From: Owenweeksia sp965214115
GTDB lineage: Bacteria; Bacteroidota; Bacteroidia; Flavobacteriales; Schleiferiaceae
Assembly (NCBI GenBank): GCA_965214115.1
Contig: CBDCAU010000003.1
Span: 62,001 to 126,000 of the forward strand
DNA: 64,000 nt
Direction: 5' to 3'
Numbering within the stretch: position 1 is the stretch's first letter; the number at the start of each line of letters is the position of its first letter. Under the pieces are notes generated by a model. That model was not told the origin of the DNA and made no database searches. It saw only the letters and a program-made list of their open reading frames with translations. Both the position numbers and the translations under genes were made by a program. Shown one piece after another: positions 7,591-15,912 of the stretch.

Positions 7591-7866
7591 TGGATAAACA
7601 CGGTGGCTGCAAAACTTTCTTTTGAAAAAGCAAATTTTTTTAAAGAAATTTTCAGACGGGCATTTTTTGACCGCGCGGGTATTTTGCTTTGTCCCTTGAA
7701 ACGGGAAGCCTTTTTTGTGCCCCGCCCTTCTTTCCAAAACCAAAGGCCCCTCGGATAACAGAAGTGGGCCAAAAAACTGAAAAAGGGCGCGCGATCTGAG
7801 GTGGACGGTTTCGACTTTTTGACCCTGAAAAAGAGTAGGGGTTTTAATCTCTTAAATTTTCTTACG
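7591..7866 (+). promoter_or_regulatory. Conserved leader upstream of precursor B
   Basis: This is the second copy of the leader at 2610-2900. From about 7650 onward it follows the first copy almost base for base, including CCCTTGAAACGGGAAGCC, GCCCCTCGGATAAC, GACGGTTTCGACTTTTTGAC and AGAGTAGGGGTTTTAAT. The ORF that runs through it to 7758 is an accident of the lost HTH stop codon. Confidence 0.55.
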
Positions 7867-8052
7867 ATGTTAGAGAAATTCATTGACAACCAAATCAGCG
7901 GTTTGGCACATATCTATAGTGGTGGTGCCGAAAAGAAATGTGTATCATCATCTGGGCGGTGTGATACATATGAGCCCGAGAGCATACGATATAATGAGGA
8001 TGGATCGCCGAGCTCTGGTAATATTAGGGATATAACCTATGTGGACTGCTGA
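7867..8052 (+). CDS. Double-glycine RiPP precursor B (intact)
   Basis: 61 residues. The start is chosen at ATG 7867 because MLEKF matches precursor A and the position just follows the conserved leader. The leader runs to YSGG (residues 17-20), where the C39 exporter should cut. The 41-residue core begins AEKKCVSSSGRCDTYEPES and ends DITYVDC at the C-terminus. It shares SGRCD and an aromatic-VDC motif with core A and little else. Three Cys (25, 32, 61) and many Ser/Thr/Asp/Glu could be crosslinked by the ATP-grasp and SPASM enzymes. This is the likely product gene of the island. Confidence 0.8.
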   Translation: MLEKFIDNQISGLAHIYSGGAEKKCVSSSGRCDTYEPESIRYNEDGSPSSGNIRDITYVDC

Positions 8053-8085
8053 ATTGCAGCACAAAGTGTTCAGCCTTAATAGCAA

Positions 8086-8128
8086 AATTACCGATGGTCA
8101 AATCTGTTTGGCTATCGGTAATTGTATT
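8086..8128 (+). terminator. Hairpin after precursor B
   Basis: A 10-bp stem AATTACCGAT / ATCGGTAATT with an 18-base loop, followed by the U-poor GTATTT. It is weaker than the hairpin after precursor A but at the same place, between the precursor stop and the next gene. It probably attenuates rather than ends transcription. Confidence 0.5.
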
Positions 8129-8146
8129 TGGAGGATACTAATTTGG

Positions 8147-9592
8147 ATGATTTTTCTGATTATGTATTCAGTAAATTTAATCGGGCAAACAACCTTTATG
8201 CGACTATATAATTATGGTTTAGAGAAGGGCGCTAATTATGGGTGGAGTTGTGCAACCAATGGAAAATTTGTAGTGGCGGGCGGGCCTATCGCATCTTACT
8301 CTATAAGAAGTCAAAAAGTCAGAGAGGGGGGTAAAGTGCTTGTTTATAAAATGCGGGAAGGAAAGTGGGTGATTAGCCAAGAATTACACAACCCAGCTAT
8401 GGATCATTACGGCTGGTTTGGTTCTGATGTGGCAATCAATAATACTTATTTGGTAGTGGCTGCTGATGGTTATAGTGAGAGAGATGTCGACAATCATTCC
8501 AATCGAATGGGCATCATTTATATCTATACTTTATCTGAGCAAGGGGATCGCTGGATACGCAGATATTCAATCAAATCCCCCAAGCCTTCAATGTATGGAA
8601 ATTTCGGAAGATTAATCCACCTGAAGGGTGATACTTTAGCGGTCTTTTATGAATACGGGAGCAATTTTAATGATTATGCCGATCAGCAATGTTTGGCCTT
8701 CTATGACATAGCTACAAAAGATAGCAAACCATTCAGAATTGTAAATATGTCTAAAAGCCAAATCCCAATTTATGATTTCTCCTTTGATTTTAATCGAGAA
8801 AAATTAATCATCGGAAAAGGCTGTACGGCGTACCTGTCTAAATTAGATAGTGGCAATCATCCTGAGCCTATTGACTCTATTAATCTCTGCCTTCTTAAGA
8901 ACTGTGAAGGAAGCATTTCTTCCGTTAAACTGTTTGGTGAAAATTACATAGTAGGCTTTCACGAACATATGTACTATTTTTGGGAATACACTCCTTTTAC
9001 TACTATTAAGGAAGGTGATTCTGTAATTGTCAAAACTTTAATTGACCCTATATCAAAAGAGGAAAAGAGCTTCATCCTGCCGAATAATGCAGAAATTTTA
9101 AATGAGAACGAGGTTTCATCAGCTTTCTTTAAAGACCATTCGCGCATCTACGAGTCATACAATTCACGAGCTAAAAGAAATGCCGGAGCTGGCAGTGTTT
9201 TCATCTATAATCAAAACAGGGGCAAACTAAAACTGAAACAGGAGCTGACAGCTTCTCTCCGGCATACCGATGATTGGTTTGGGCATGACATCGCTGTGTC
9301 CAAAAATTATCTATTGGTAAGCTCCCTTGGTTTTCCGGATGAACCGGAAAACCATCAAAACTATGACAAACGATTCTCGGGAGCAGCGTTTCTTTTTGCC
9401 TTGAATGAAGAAGGGTTTTGGGAAGAGCAAAAAATCTTCCGTTCGGTCCACAAGAAACGATGGGATAAGTTTGGGTTTTCGCTAAATAATTGGAATAATT
9501 TTTTTGTTATAGGATCTCGATTTGATGATTATGATATTGAGGAGGATCCCGAACATGGCGCTATATATATCTTAAAAATGGACAATGAATAA
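8147..9592 (+). CDS. Secreted FG-GAP/beta-propeller-like protein in RiPP cassette B
   Basis: About 481 residues from ATG 8147. This start puts a short signal-like sequence (MIFLIMYSVNLIGQ) at the N-terminus and leaves the upstream hairpin non-coding. An earlier ATG at 8039 exists but would translate through the hairpin. The body holds FG-GAP-like repeats: DHYGWFGSDVAINNTYLVVA, GIIYIYTL, DDWFGHDIAVSKNYLLVSS, KFGFSLNNWNNFFVIGSR and GAIYILKM. This suggests an extracellular beta-propeller. It takes the place held by the DUF6624-like gene in cassette A and touches gwsG in a TAATG overlap. Its role is unknown; a peptide-binding or surface partner is possible. Confidence 0.65.
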   Translation: MIFLIMYSVNLIGQTTFMRLYNYGLEKGANYGWSCATNGKFVVAGGPIASYSIRSQKVREGGKVLVYKMREGKWVISQELHNPAMDHYGWFGSDVAINNTYLVVAADGYSERDVDNHSNRMGIIYIYTLSEQGDRWIRRYSIKSPKPSMYGNFGRLIHLKGDTLAVFYEYGSNFNDYADQQCLAFYDIATKDSKPFRIVNMSKSQIPIYDFSFDFNREKLIIGKGCTAYLSKLDSGNHPEPIDSINLCLLKNCEGSISSVKLFGENYIVGFHEHMYYFWEYTPFTTIKEGDSVIVKTLIDPISKEEKSFILPNNAEILNENEVSSAFFKDHSRIYESYNSRAKRNAGAGSVFIYNQNRGKLKLKQELTASLRHTDDWFGHDIAVSKNYLLVSSLGFPDEPENHQNYDKRFSGAAFLFALNEEGFWEEQKIFRSVHKKRWDKFGFSLNNWNNFFVIGSRFDDYDIEEDPEHGAIYILKMDNE

Positions 9593-10509
9593 TGGTGCTT
9601 ATTGTAACAGAGCCTGACGATCCCAACACAGATGACGTAATTGATTACTTTCTGTATCATAGAAAACCATTTGTCAGGATAGAGGAAGGATTAGAGAATG
9701 TATATCTAACTAATTGCAATAAAAAAATTTATGCAAACGGGAGGATGTATCCATTTGATGCATTTACGGGTTACTGGTACAGACGGGGAAATCTGCTGCC
9801 TAAATATGAATCGTTGGAACGCTTTGAAATATATGAGTTGTTTATGACATTCAAATTTATAGAGAATAAAATTCAAAATTCTGTTAAAAATTGTTTAGGA
9901 GGGTTCTTTTCTGATGTGTTCATAAATAAATTGCAAGTAAGTAATGAGGTGAAGCAATCGGGAGTAAATATCCCAAATTATGCGATTGTTTCTCAAAAAA
10001 AAGAACTAACTGATTTTTTATCTATATGTGATAAATGTATTACCAAGACAATTTATCAAGGACTTGTAAAAACACGCCAAGGGTCAAAATCCGTACCTAC
10101 TTCTTTTATCACAAAAAAAGACCTTTATAAAATCCCTGATACCTTTAAACCAAGTTTAGTGCAACAATTTTTAACGAGGGAAGTGGAGATAAGATCTTTC
10201 TATTTAGATGGTATATTTTATTCAGGAGCTATTTTCAACAACGAACAGTCGAAAGCTAAGGCAGATTCCCGAGTTAGTCAAGTTCGACATAAGTATCAGC
10301 CATTTGAACTGGATAAACAGTTAAAGATGCAGCTTCATAAATCTTTTAAGCAACTGAATATTAAAACAGGCAGTATCGATTTAGTTATGGATAAGCAGGG
10401 AGATACCTATTTCCTTGAAATAAATCCAATCGGACAGTTCGGTCCTGTTTCAAAGCAATGTGGATATCATTATGAAGAAGATATTTATAAATATTTAACA
10501 CGAACGTAA
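9592..10509 (+). CDS. gwsG: Grasp-with-spasm ATP-grasp peptide maturase, cassette B
   Basis: 305 residues. N-terminal LIVTEPDDPNTDDVIDYFLY and FTGYWYRRGNLLP parallel copy A. The C-terminal ATP-grasp site reads GSIDLVMDKQGDTYFLEINP followed by IGQFGPVSKQCGYHYEED. The Glu and Asn in LEINP should hold Mg2+ with ATP. Overlaps with both neighbours (TAATG at each end) place it in one operon with the secreted protein and the small ORF. It should act on precursor B. Its strong divergence from copy A, next to near-identical flanks, argues that the two cassettes did not arise by a simple recent duplication. Confidence 0.85.
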   Translation: MVLIVTEPDDPNTDDVIDYFLYHRKPFVRIEEGLENVYLTNCNKKIYANGRMYPFDAFTGYWYRRGNLLPKYESLERFEIYELFMTFKFIENKIQNSVKNCLGGFFSDVFINKLQVSNEVKQSGVNIPNYAIVSQKKELTDFLSICDKCITKTIYQGLVKTRQGSKSVPTSFITKKDLYKIPDTFKPSLVQQFLTREVEIRSFYLDGIFYSGAIFNNEQSKAKADSRVSQVRHKYQPFELDKQLKMQLHKSFKQLNIKTGSIDLVMDKQGDTYFLEINPIGQFGPVSKQCGYHYEEDIYKYLTRT

Positions 10510-10694
10510 TGCGATTAAAATTTTTGTTTGAGCTTGGGTGGATGAATATGGAAGAGTATGACCGTAATGTGCCTGACCTAAATCACAAAAGGCTTGGTAC
10601 TTCAGTAAATCATCAAACTTCAAAATATAGCCTTCAGGTAAATCATAAACCATCGTTACTTGAGATTACTAGCGAAAGTTCTGAAAGACTATGA
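10509..10694 (+). CDS. Small coupled ORF between gwsG and gwsS, cassette B
   Basis: 61 residues beginning MRLKFLFELGWMNMEEYDRN. The start overlaps the gwsG stop (TAATG) and the stop overlaps the gwsS start (ATGA). The C-terminal half is rich in Asn, His, Ser and Thr. No known domain is recognised. Place, size and coupling match the ORF at 5837-6037, although the sequences do not. Confidence 0.5.
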   Translation: MRLKFLFELGWMNMEEYDRNVPDLNHKRLGTSVNHQTSKYSLQVNHKPSLLEITSESSERL

Positions 10695-11800
10695 ATAATA
10701 ATAAACTTTTACGACTTTATCACAGCACTTATTCATCAGTTGGGTACAGACGTGGCGTTCTTTTAGACGGTATAAGGGGTGATTCCTTTTTTGTGGATTT
10801 GAAGACTTTAGAATCGAGCGTTCTTGAATTAACTGAGGTAAACTTCGACCCATCAGATGATTTCCATAAAGTTTTGGTTGATACTGACTTGGCCTTTGTC
10901 TATGGTCTTGAAATTGGAGATAATATGCCAAGGAAAAAACCTCGATATTATGATATGGCATTACTAAACAATGTTTTAGTAGAAGTTAACCAAGATGGAA
11001 ATAAAGTCACCCCCGAAGATTTGGTTGGTTTAGTAAATCACTCGCTCTGTAAACATATTACTATTTTTTGCAACTCTTCAAAAATTCCATCGAACTATTT
11101 AAAAGACCTACTCTTGAAACTTGATAATTCTGTTGCTAGTACAATTGAGTTAATTTTCCCTAATTTTGACAAGCGTATCGCCGAACTCGCAATCTCATTA
11201 AGTAAGGTTGTTAAAATCACTTTTTACAAATCGGTGGAATTCGGATTAGAAGAAAGTGATGGGGTTGTTTTAATAAAAATCCCGAATGAAATTCCTAACT
11301 ATTATAGCGATAAGGATAGAAAGCACTGGAAACATTTTAACATTAATACTAAGATAGTTCAAGAATCATTTGAATATCACACCTATTTCAATAAAAAAGT
11401 CTTCCTGAATAGTTTGGGTTATGTAAGTAATGCTCCTGAATCATTTTCGGATAAAAATTTTCCTTTTAGTAGTATATTTTACGAAATAATTAACGACAAA
11501 TCAATTAATAAAGAGATAACAAAGAATTGGTATGTAAAAAAGGACTTGACAGATGTGTGCAGTCATTGTGAATTTAGAAGCATCTGTGTCGATAACCGAC
11601 TGCCCAAAGAACGCAAACGCCATGGAAAATGGTATCATACAACCGAATGCAATTACAATCCATATATCTCAAAATGGAAATGGGAAGAAGGTTACAGCAC
11701 CCTTGCCGAATGCGGTGTAAAATCTGATGAAACTGATTTTAAAATCGACCACGAGCGCATCGCAGCTATAAATACAAAATTATGGGGCGACAAAAAATAA
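10691..11800 (+). CDS. gwsS: Grasp-with-spasm SPASM-domain peptide maturase, cassette B
   Basis: 369 residues, longer than copy A. The N-terminal GYRRGVLLDGIRGDSFFVDL is the counterpart of the family start motif. The SPASM Cys cluster is DVCSHCEFRSICVDNR, then TECNYNPY and LAECGVKSDE. The last ~48 residues are close to copy A, while the rest is widely different. No CxxxCxxC is present in the N-terminal part; the Cys in CKHITIFC have another spacing. It overlaps the exporter gene by 19 bp. It probably acts with GwsG on precursor B. Confidence 0.82.
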   Translation: MNNNKLLRLYHSTYSSVGYRRGVLLDGIRGDSFFVDLKTLESSVLELTEVNFDPSDDFHKVLVDTDLAFVYGLEIGDNMPRKKPRYYDMALLNNVLVEVNQDGNKVTPEDLVGLVNHSLCKHITIFCNSSKIPSNYLKDLLLKLDNSVASTIELIFPNFDKRIAELAISLSKVVKITFYKSVEFGLEESDGVVLIKIPNEIPNYYSDKDRKHWKHFNINTKIVQESFEYHTYFNKKVFLNSLGYVSNAPESFSDKNFPFSSIFYEIINDKSINKEITKNWYVKKDLTDVCSHCEFRSICVDNRLPKERKRHGKWYHTTECNYNPYISKWKWEEGYSTLAECGVKSDETDFKIDHERIAAINTKLWGDKK

Positions 11801-14010
11801 AATTTATAAGGCAAATCAACCAAAAAGACTGCGGCCCTGCCTGCCTGAAAATGCTCGCCGGCTACCACGGCAAAAGCTACGACCTCGTCGCCCTCATCCG
11901 CCTCGCCCAAACCACCCGCGAAGGCTCGTCCCTCCTCGGCCTCAGCGAGGCCGCCGAAAAAATCGGCTTCCGCAGCCTCGGCGTAAAAGTAGATTTGGAC
12001 AAACTCATCAAAGAATCGCCGCTGCCCTGCGTGCTCCACTGGAACCGCAACCACTTTGTGGTGCTGCACAAAATTTCCGGCAAGGGCGCCCACCAAAAAT
12101 TCCACATCGCCGACCCCGCCCACGGGATGCTGAACTACAACCGCAAAGACTTCCTCGCCAACTGGCAACAAGACGGCAGCGCCGCGCGGCCCGAGGGCGT
12201 GGCCTTGCTGGTGGAGCCGGGGCCGCAGTTCGGCGAGATCAACCTCTCCGGCGCGCCGCCCGACGAGAAGGAAAACAAAGGAGGGTTCCTCTTCCTGTTC
12301 CGCTACCTGAAGCCCTACCGCAAACTGGTGGGGCAACTTTTTTTGAGCCTGTTCACCGTCAGTTTGCTGCAGCTGTTCTTCCCCTTCCTCACCCAAGCCA
12401 TCGTGGATGTGGGCATCCAAAACCAGAACGTGCAGTTCATCTACCTCATCCTCATCGCCCAGCTGATGCTGTTCCTCGGCCGCACCTCGGTAGAAATCAT
12501 CCGCGGCTGGATATTGCTGCACATCAGCGAGCGGGTGAACATCGCGCTCATCTCCGATTTTTTCATCAAGCTGATGCGCCTGCCCATCAGCTATTTCGAC
12601 GTAAAGATGACCGGCGACCTGATGCAGCGCATCGGCGACCATCGCCGTATCGAGCAATTTTTGACCGGTACCTCGCTCAACACCATTTTCTCGATGTTCA
12701 CCTTCGCCGTGTTCAGTGCCGTGCTGGCGTGGTACAACTGGTGGATTTTTGGCGTTTTTATGCTCGGCAGCGTCCTCTACTTTTCGTGGATATTGATTTT
12801 CCTGAAAAGGCGCAAAGAGCTGGATTACAAACAGTTTGCGCGCTTGGGCGAAAACCAGAGCGTGATAATGGAACTCATCAACGGGATGCAGGAGATAAAA
12901 CTGCACAACGCCGAGCGACAAAAACGCTGGAAATGGGAAAACCTGCAGGCCTCGCTCTACAAAATCAGCGTGCAGAACCTCTCGCTGCAACAAACGCAGA
13001 GCAGCGGCTCGGCGCTCATCAACGAGCTGAAAAACATCATCGTCACCTTTTTGGCGGCAATGCTGGTCATCCGTGGCGAAATCACCCTTGGTATGATGCT
13101 GGCCATCAGCTACATAATGGGCCAACTGAACGCGCCGCTGAACCAGTTGGTGGGCTTCGTGCAGCAGTGGCAGGACGCGCGCATCTCGCTGGACCGCCTC
13201 AGCGAAATCCACGAAAAGGAAGAGGAAACGGTGGCGGGCGCCGCAGCGGGCCTCCATCTGAACGGCTCCATCGGCGACATCCAAATGGACAATGTCTCTT
13301 TCAAATACACGGGGGCGGGCAATCCTTATGTTTTGAAAAATTTAAACCTGAACATCCCCGCAAGGAAAACCACGGCCATAGTGGGCAGCAGCGGTAGCGG
13401 CAAGACCACGCTGATGAAATTGCTATTGAAATTTTACGAACCCGAGGAAGGGAGGATAAAAGTGGGCGCGCTGCCGCTGGCGTCCCTCGAACCATCCAAC
13501 TGGCGCGACAAGGTGGGCAGCGTGATGCAGGAGGGTTTCATATTTTCGGACACCATCGCGGGGAACATCGCCGTGGGCGAGGACGTGCCGGACACGGAGC
13601 GCTTGCTCTACGCCATCAAGGTGGCCAACATCGAAGAGCTCATCGAGCAGTTGCCCACGGGCTTCAACACGATGATAGGCCGCGAAGGCACGGGCCTGAG
13701 CACGGGCCAAAAACAGCGCATTCTCATCGCCCGCGCAGTGTATAAAAATCCCGACTATCTCTTTTTTGACGAGGCCACCTCCGCGCTGGACGCGAACAAC
13801 GAAAAAGTCATCATCGAAAATCTTGGCCATTTTTTGGAAGGGCGCACGGCCGTGGTCATCGCCCACCGGCTGAGCACAGTTAAAAACGCCGACCAAATCG
13901 TGGTATTGGAAAATGGCGAAATCACCGAAAGCGGCACCCACCGCGAGCTGGCGGCCAAAAAGGGACGGTATTACGAATTGGTGAAGAATCAGTTGGAGTT
14001 GGGAGTATGA
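11782..14010 (+). CDS. C39 peptidase-domain ABC exporter
   Basis: 742 residues. The C39 domain (1-140) has Cys in QKDCGPACLKML, His in NRNHFVVLHK and Asp in ADPAHG. The membrane domain (about 165-460) has several hydrophobic spans, for example IYLILIAQLMLFLG. The ATPase domain (about 500-740) has Walker A GSSGSGKTTL, signature LSTGQKQRILIARA, Walker B YLFFDEATSALD and the H-loop IAHRLSTV. Such proteins cut the leader after Gly-Gly and export the core, working with a HlyD-type adaptor, which is the next gene. It overlaps the upstream gwsS. The gene is GC-rich, unlike the maturases. Confidence 0.95.
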   Translation: MGRQKIKFIRQINQKDCGPACLKMLAGYHGKSYDLVALIRLAQTTREGSSLLGLSEAAEKIGFRSLGVKVDLDKLIKESPLPCVLHWNRNHFVVLHKISGKGAHQKFHIADPAHGMLNYNRKDFLANWQQDGSAARPEGVALLVEPGPQFGEINLSGAPPDEKENKGGFLFLFRYLKPYRKLVGQLFLSLFTVSLLQLFFPFLTQAIVDVGIQNQNVQFIYLILIAQLMLFLGRTSVEIIRGWILLHISERVNIALISDFFIKLMRLPISYFDVKMTGDLMQRIGDHRRIEQFLTGTSLNTIFSMFTFAVFSAVLAWYNWWIFGVFMLGSVLYFSWILIFLKRRKELDYKQFARLGENQSVIMELINGMQEIKLHNAERQKRWKWENLQASLYKISVQNLSLQQTQSSGSALINELKNIIVTFLAAMLVIRGEITLGMMLAISYIMGQLNAPLNQLVGFVQQWQDARISLDRLSEIHEKEEETVAGAAAGLHLNGSIGDIQMDNVSFKYTGAGNPYVLKNLNLNIPARKTTAIVGSSGSGKTTLMKLLLKFYEPEEGRIKVGALPLASLEPSNWRDKVGSVMQEGFIFSDTIAGNIAVGEDVPDTERLLYAIKVANIEELIEQLPTGFNTMIGREGTGLSTGQKQRILIARAVYKNPDYLFFDEATSALDANNEKVIIENLGHFLEGRTAVVIAHRLSTVKNADQIVVLENGEITESGTHRELAAKKGRYYELVKNQLELGV

Positions 14011-14123
14011 AAATTGTTCCGAGTTCAAGGTTTAATGTTCAATGTTGAAAGTTGCTGGCTTTGGTCGTTGGGTTGGCGCGTTGGCAAGTCCCCCTTTGGG
14101 GGATTTAGGGGGCTGGGTGGAAA

Positions 14124-15485
14124 GTGATTACATATTTTGAAATTTTGCAAACCGAAGAAAAAACCATCGAAAAGAAAGCCCCGCAAGTGGCGCTGCGCTC
14201 GGAGGCGGTGAAGGACATCATCAGCCGGCCGCCGCACTGGCTGGTGCGCTGGGGCGTTACGTCGGTTTTCATCGTTTTGATTTTGGTGCTGATTGCTTCG
14301 TGGGTAATCAAATATCCCGAGGTCATCGCCGGCCCTGCACTGGTAAAATCGGAAAATCCGGTGGTGGTGAAATCCAGCCTCATCGCGGGGCGCATCACCC
14401 AAGTGGAAGCGCAAGACGGCGAAATGGTGGCGGAAGGCGCGCCCTTGCTTTCCATCGAAAACGCGCTGTCGCCGGAGGATTATCGTTTCCTTTCCCAATT
14501 TTTAGGAATGTTGGATTCGATTCCCATAAAGGAAATGAACCGCTCGCAATTTGCGCCCGACACCACCCGCAACTACGGTACGCTCCAGCGCGGTTTCAAC
14601 GAATTGGCCAGTGCGTTTTTATCCTTAAAGGAATTCCGGTCGCGCAGTATCGACAGTACCCGCGCCGCCAATCTCGAAAACCAAATCGCCAATTATGAAC
14701 GTTTGGCGCAAATCGCGATGAGCCAAGTGTTTTTGGCCCGCCAAGAGATGATGAACGCCCGCGAAAAATACGCCGCCGATCAGCAATTGTACGAGGAAGG
14801 TGTGTACGCCAAGATGGATTTTATGCAGATGGAAACGCAGTACCGCGACAAACTTTCGGCCTTGGAAAACGCCAAACAGGCCGAGACCCAGCACCGCATC
14901 ACCTTAGCTGATTACCAAAAACAATACGAAGAACTGAAATACGCGCTGGGCGAAGAAGAGCGGCAACTGACCGTGGCTTTGCAAAACGCGAAGGCCGCCC
15001 TGCAAAGCGACCTGAAAAACTGGGAACAATCCTTTTCCCTGAAAGCGGACAAGGCCGGCAAGGTGAGCGCACTGACCGAACTTTTTGCCGGACGAACGGT
15101 GCAGGCGGGCGAGCCATTGGTGGCGATTGTTCCTGAAAACCAGCGGTTTTACGTTTCCACCACTGTGCCGCCCGCCAACTTTGGCCGCGTGGAAAAAGGG
15201 CAAGCCGTGAACCTGAAACTGGCCAACTACAACTGGCAGGAATTCGGGATGCTGAAAGGGCGGGTGGCGCAGGTTTCGGAAGTGCCCACGGAGCTGGGCT
15301 ACCGCGTGCAGATTGAGTTAAACGAGCAGCGGGAAGGCGCGGCGGCCAATATCCAGCTAAAACCCGAAATGGCGGCCACGGCCGAAATCCAGACGCAGGA
15401 TTTACGGCTGATCGAACGGCTTTTTTATCAGATCAAAAAGCTGTTTGACAGGGATAAAGTTTCGGCGGAGGAGAGCGCTGAATAG
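14124..15485 (+). CDS. HlyD-family periplasmic adaptor of the peptide exporter
   Basis: 453 residues from GTG 14124, the only start near the end of the 113-bp spacer. One membrane span lies near residues 40-60 (VTSVFIVLILVLIASWVI). Lipoyl-like halves follow (VKSSLIAGRITQVEAQDG and KAGKVSALTELFAGRTVQAG), separated by a long coiled coil with many Gln, Glu and Lys between about 180 and 300. A C-terminal beta domain ends the protein. It should link the inner-membrane ABC exporter to an outer-membrane channel; no TolC-like gene is present in the window, so a shared one is likely used. The spacer 14011-14123 holds only repeat-like text. Confidence 0.9.
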   Translation: MITYFEILQTEEKTIEKKAPQVALRSEAVKDIISRPPHWLVRWGVTSVFIVLILVLIASWVIKYPEVIAGPALVKSENPVVVKSSLIAGRITQVEAQDGEMVAEGAPLLSIENALSPEDYRFLSQFLGMLDSIPIKEMNRSQFAPDTTRNYGTLQRGFNELASAFLSLKEFRSRSIDSTRAANLENQIANYERLAQIAMSQVFLARQEMMNAREKYAADQQLYEEGVYAKMDFMQMETQYRDKLSALENAKQAETQHRITLADYQKQYEELKYALGEEERQLTVALQNAKAALQSDLKNWEQSFSLKADKAGKVSALTELFAGRTVQAGEPLVAIVPENQRFYVSTTVPPANFGRVEKGQAVNLKLANYNWQEFGMLKGRVAQVSEVPTELGYRVQIELNEQREGAAANIQLKPEMAATAEIQTQDLRLIERLFYQIKKLFDRDKVSAEESAE

Positions 15486-15526
15486 TAAATGGTGCTATTC
15501 ATAATTTGCCTGTCGTTTCAAAAAAA

Positions 15527-15903
15527 AGCCCCAGCGGGGCGAAATGATTGTAGCGCCGCCTGTAAGGGCGGCGGAAAATGCACAAAGATTCCATTAAAAT
15601 TTGGAGCGCCGTAGGTGCGGCACAAATTGAAAGCGTGTTTCAAAAGTGTCGCTCATACAGGGCTTTGGTCGCGGCGTTTTTCTCTTTTATCGCCGCCCTT
15701 ACAGGCGGCGATACAAATATGGCGCTCCTATGGAGCTTTATAACTTTGGAAATGGGAGACCTGACAGGTTTTCAAAACCTGTCAGGTCTTTCGTCCATCC
15801 CCACATTTCATTGCTTTGGTGGGCAATTTTTTTGAAACACGTTATAGTGCCATCCCATCCCGAATCCGATGTTCGCGGCCGACGGTTTAAACCGTCGGCT
15901 GGG
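15527..15903. repeat. Right copy of ~380 bp direct repeat bounding the island
   Basis: Same orientation and order of parts as 1693-2080, from AGCCCCAGCGGGGCG to CGACGGTTTAAACCGTCGG. It ends 10 bp before the mutY stop codon. Recombination between the two copies would delete the whole peptide island and bring mutY next to ssb. Confidence 0.9.
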
Positions 15904-15912
15904 GCGGAAACT

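Noticed and set aside
7591..7758. Continuation of the second HTH frame into the leader as a real protein
   Set aside because: It exists only because the G run is out of phase by one base; the same DNA in the first cassette is non-coding.
11692..13284. A 530-codon open frame on the minus strand opposite the exporter gene
   Set aside because: It is antisense to the C39-ABC gene, rich in His, Gln and Ala as expected from the complement of a GC-rich gene, and has no domain.
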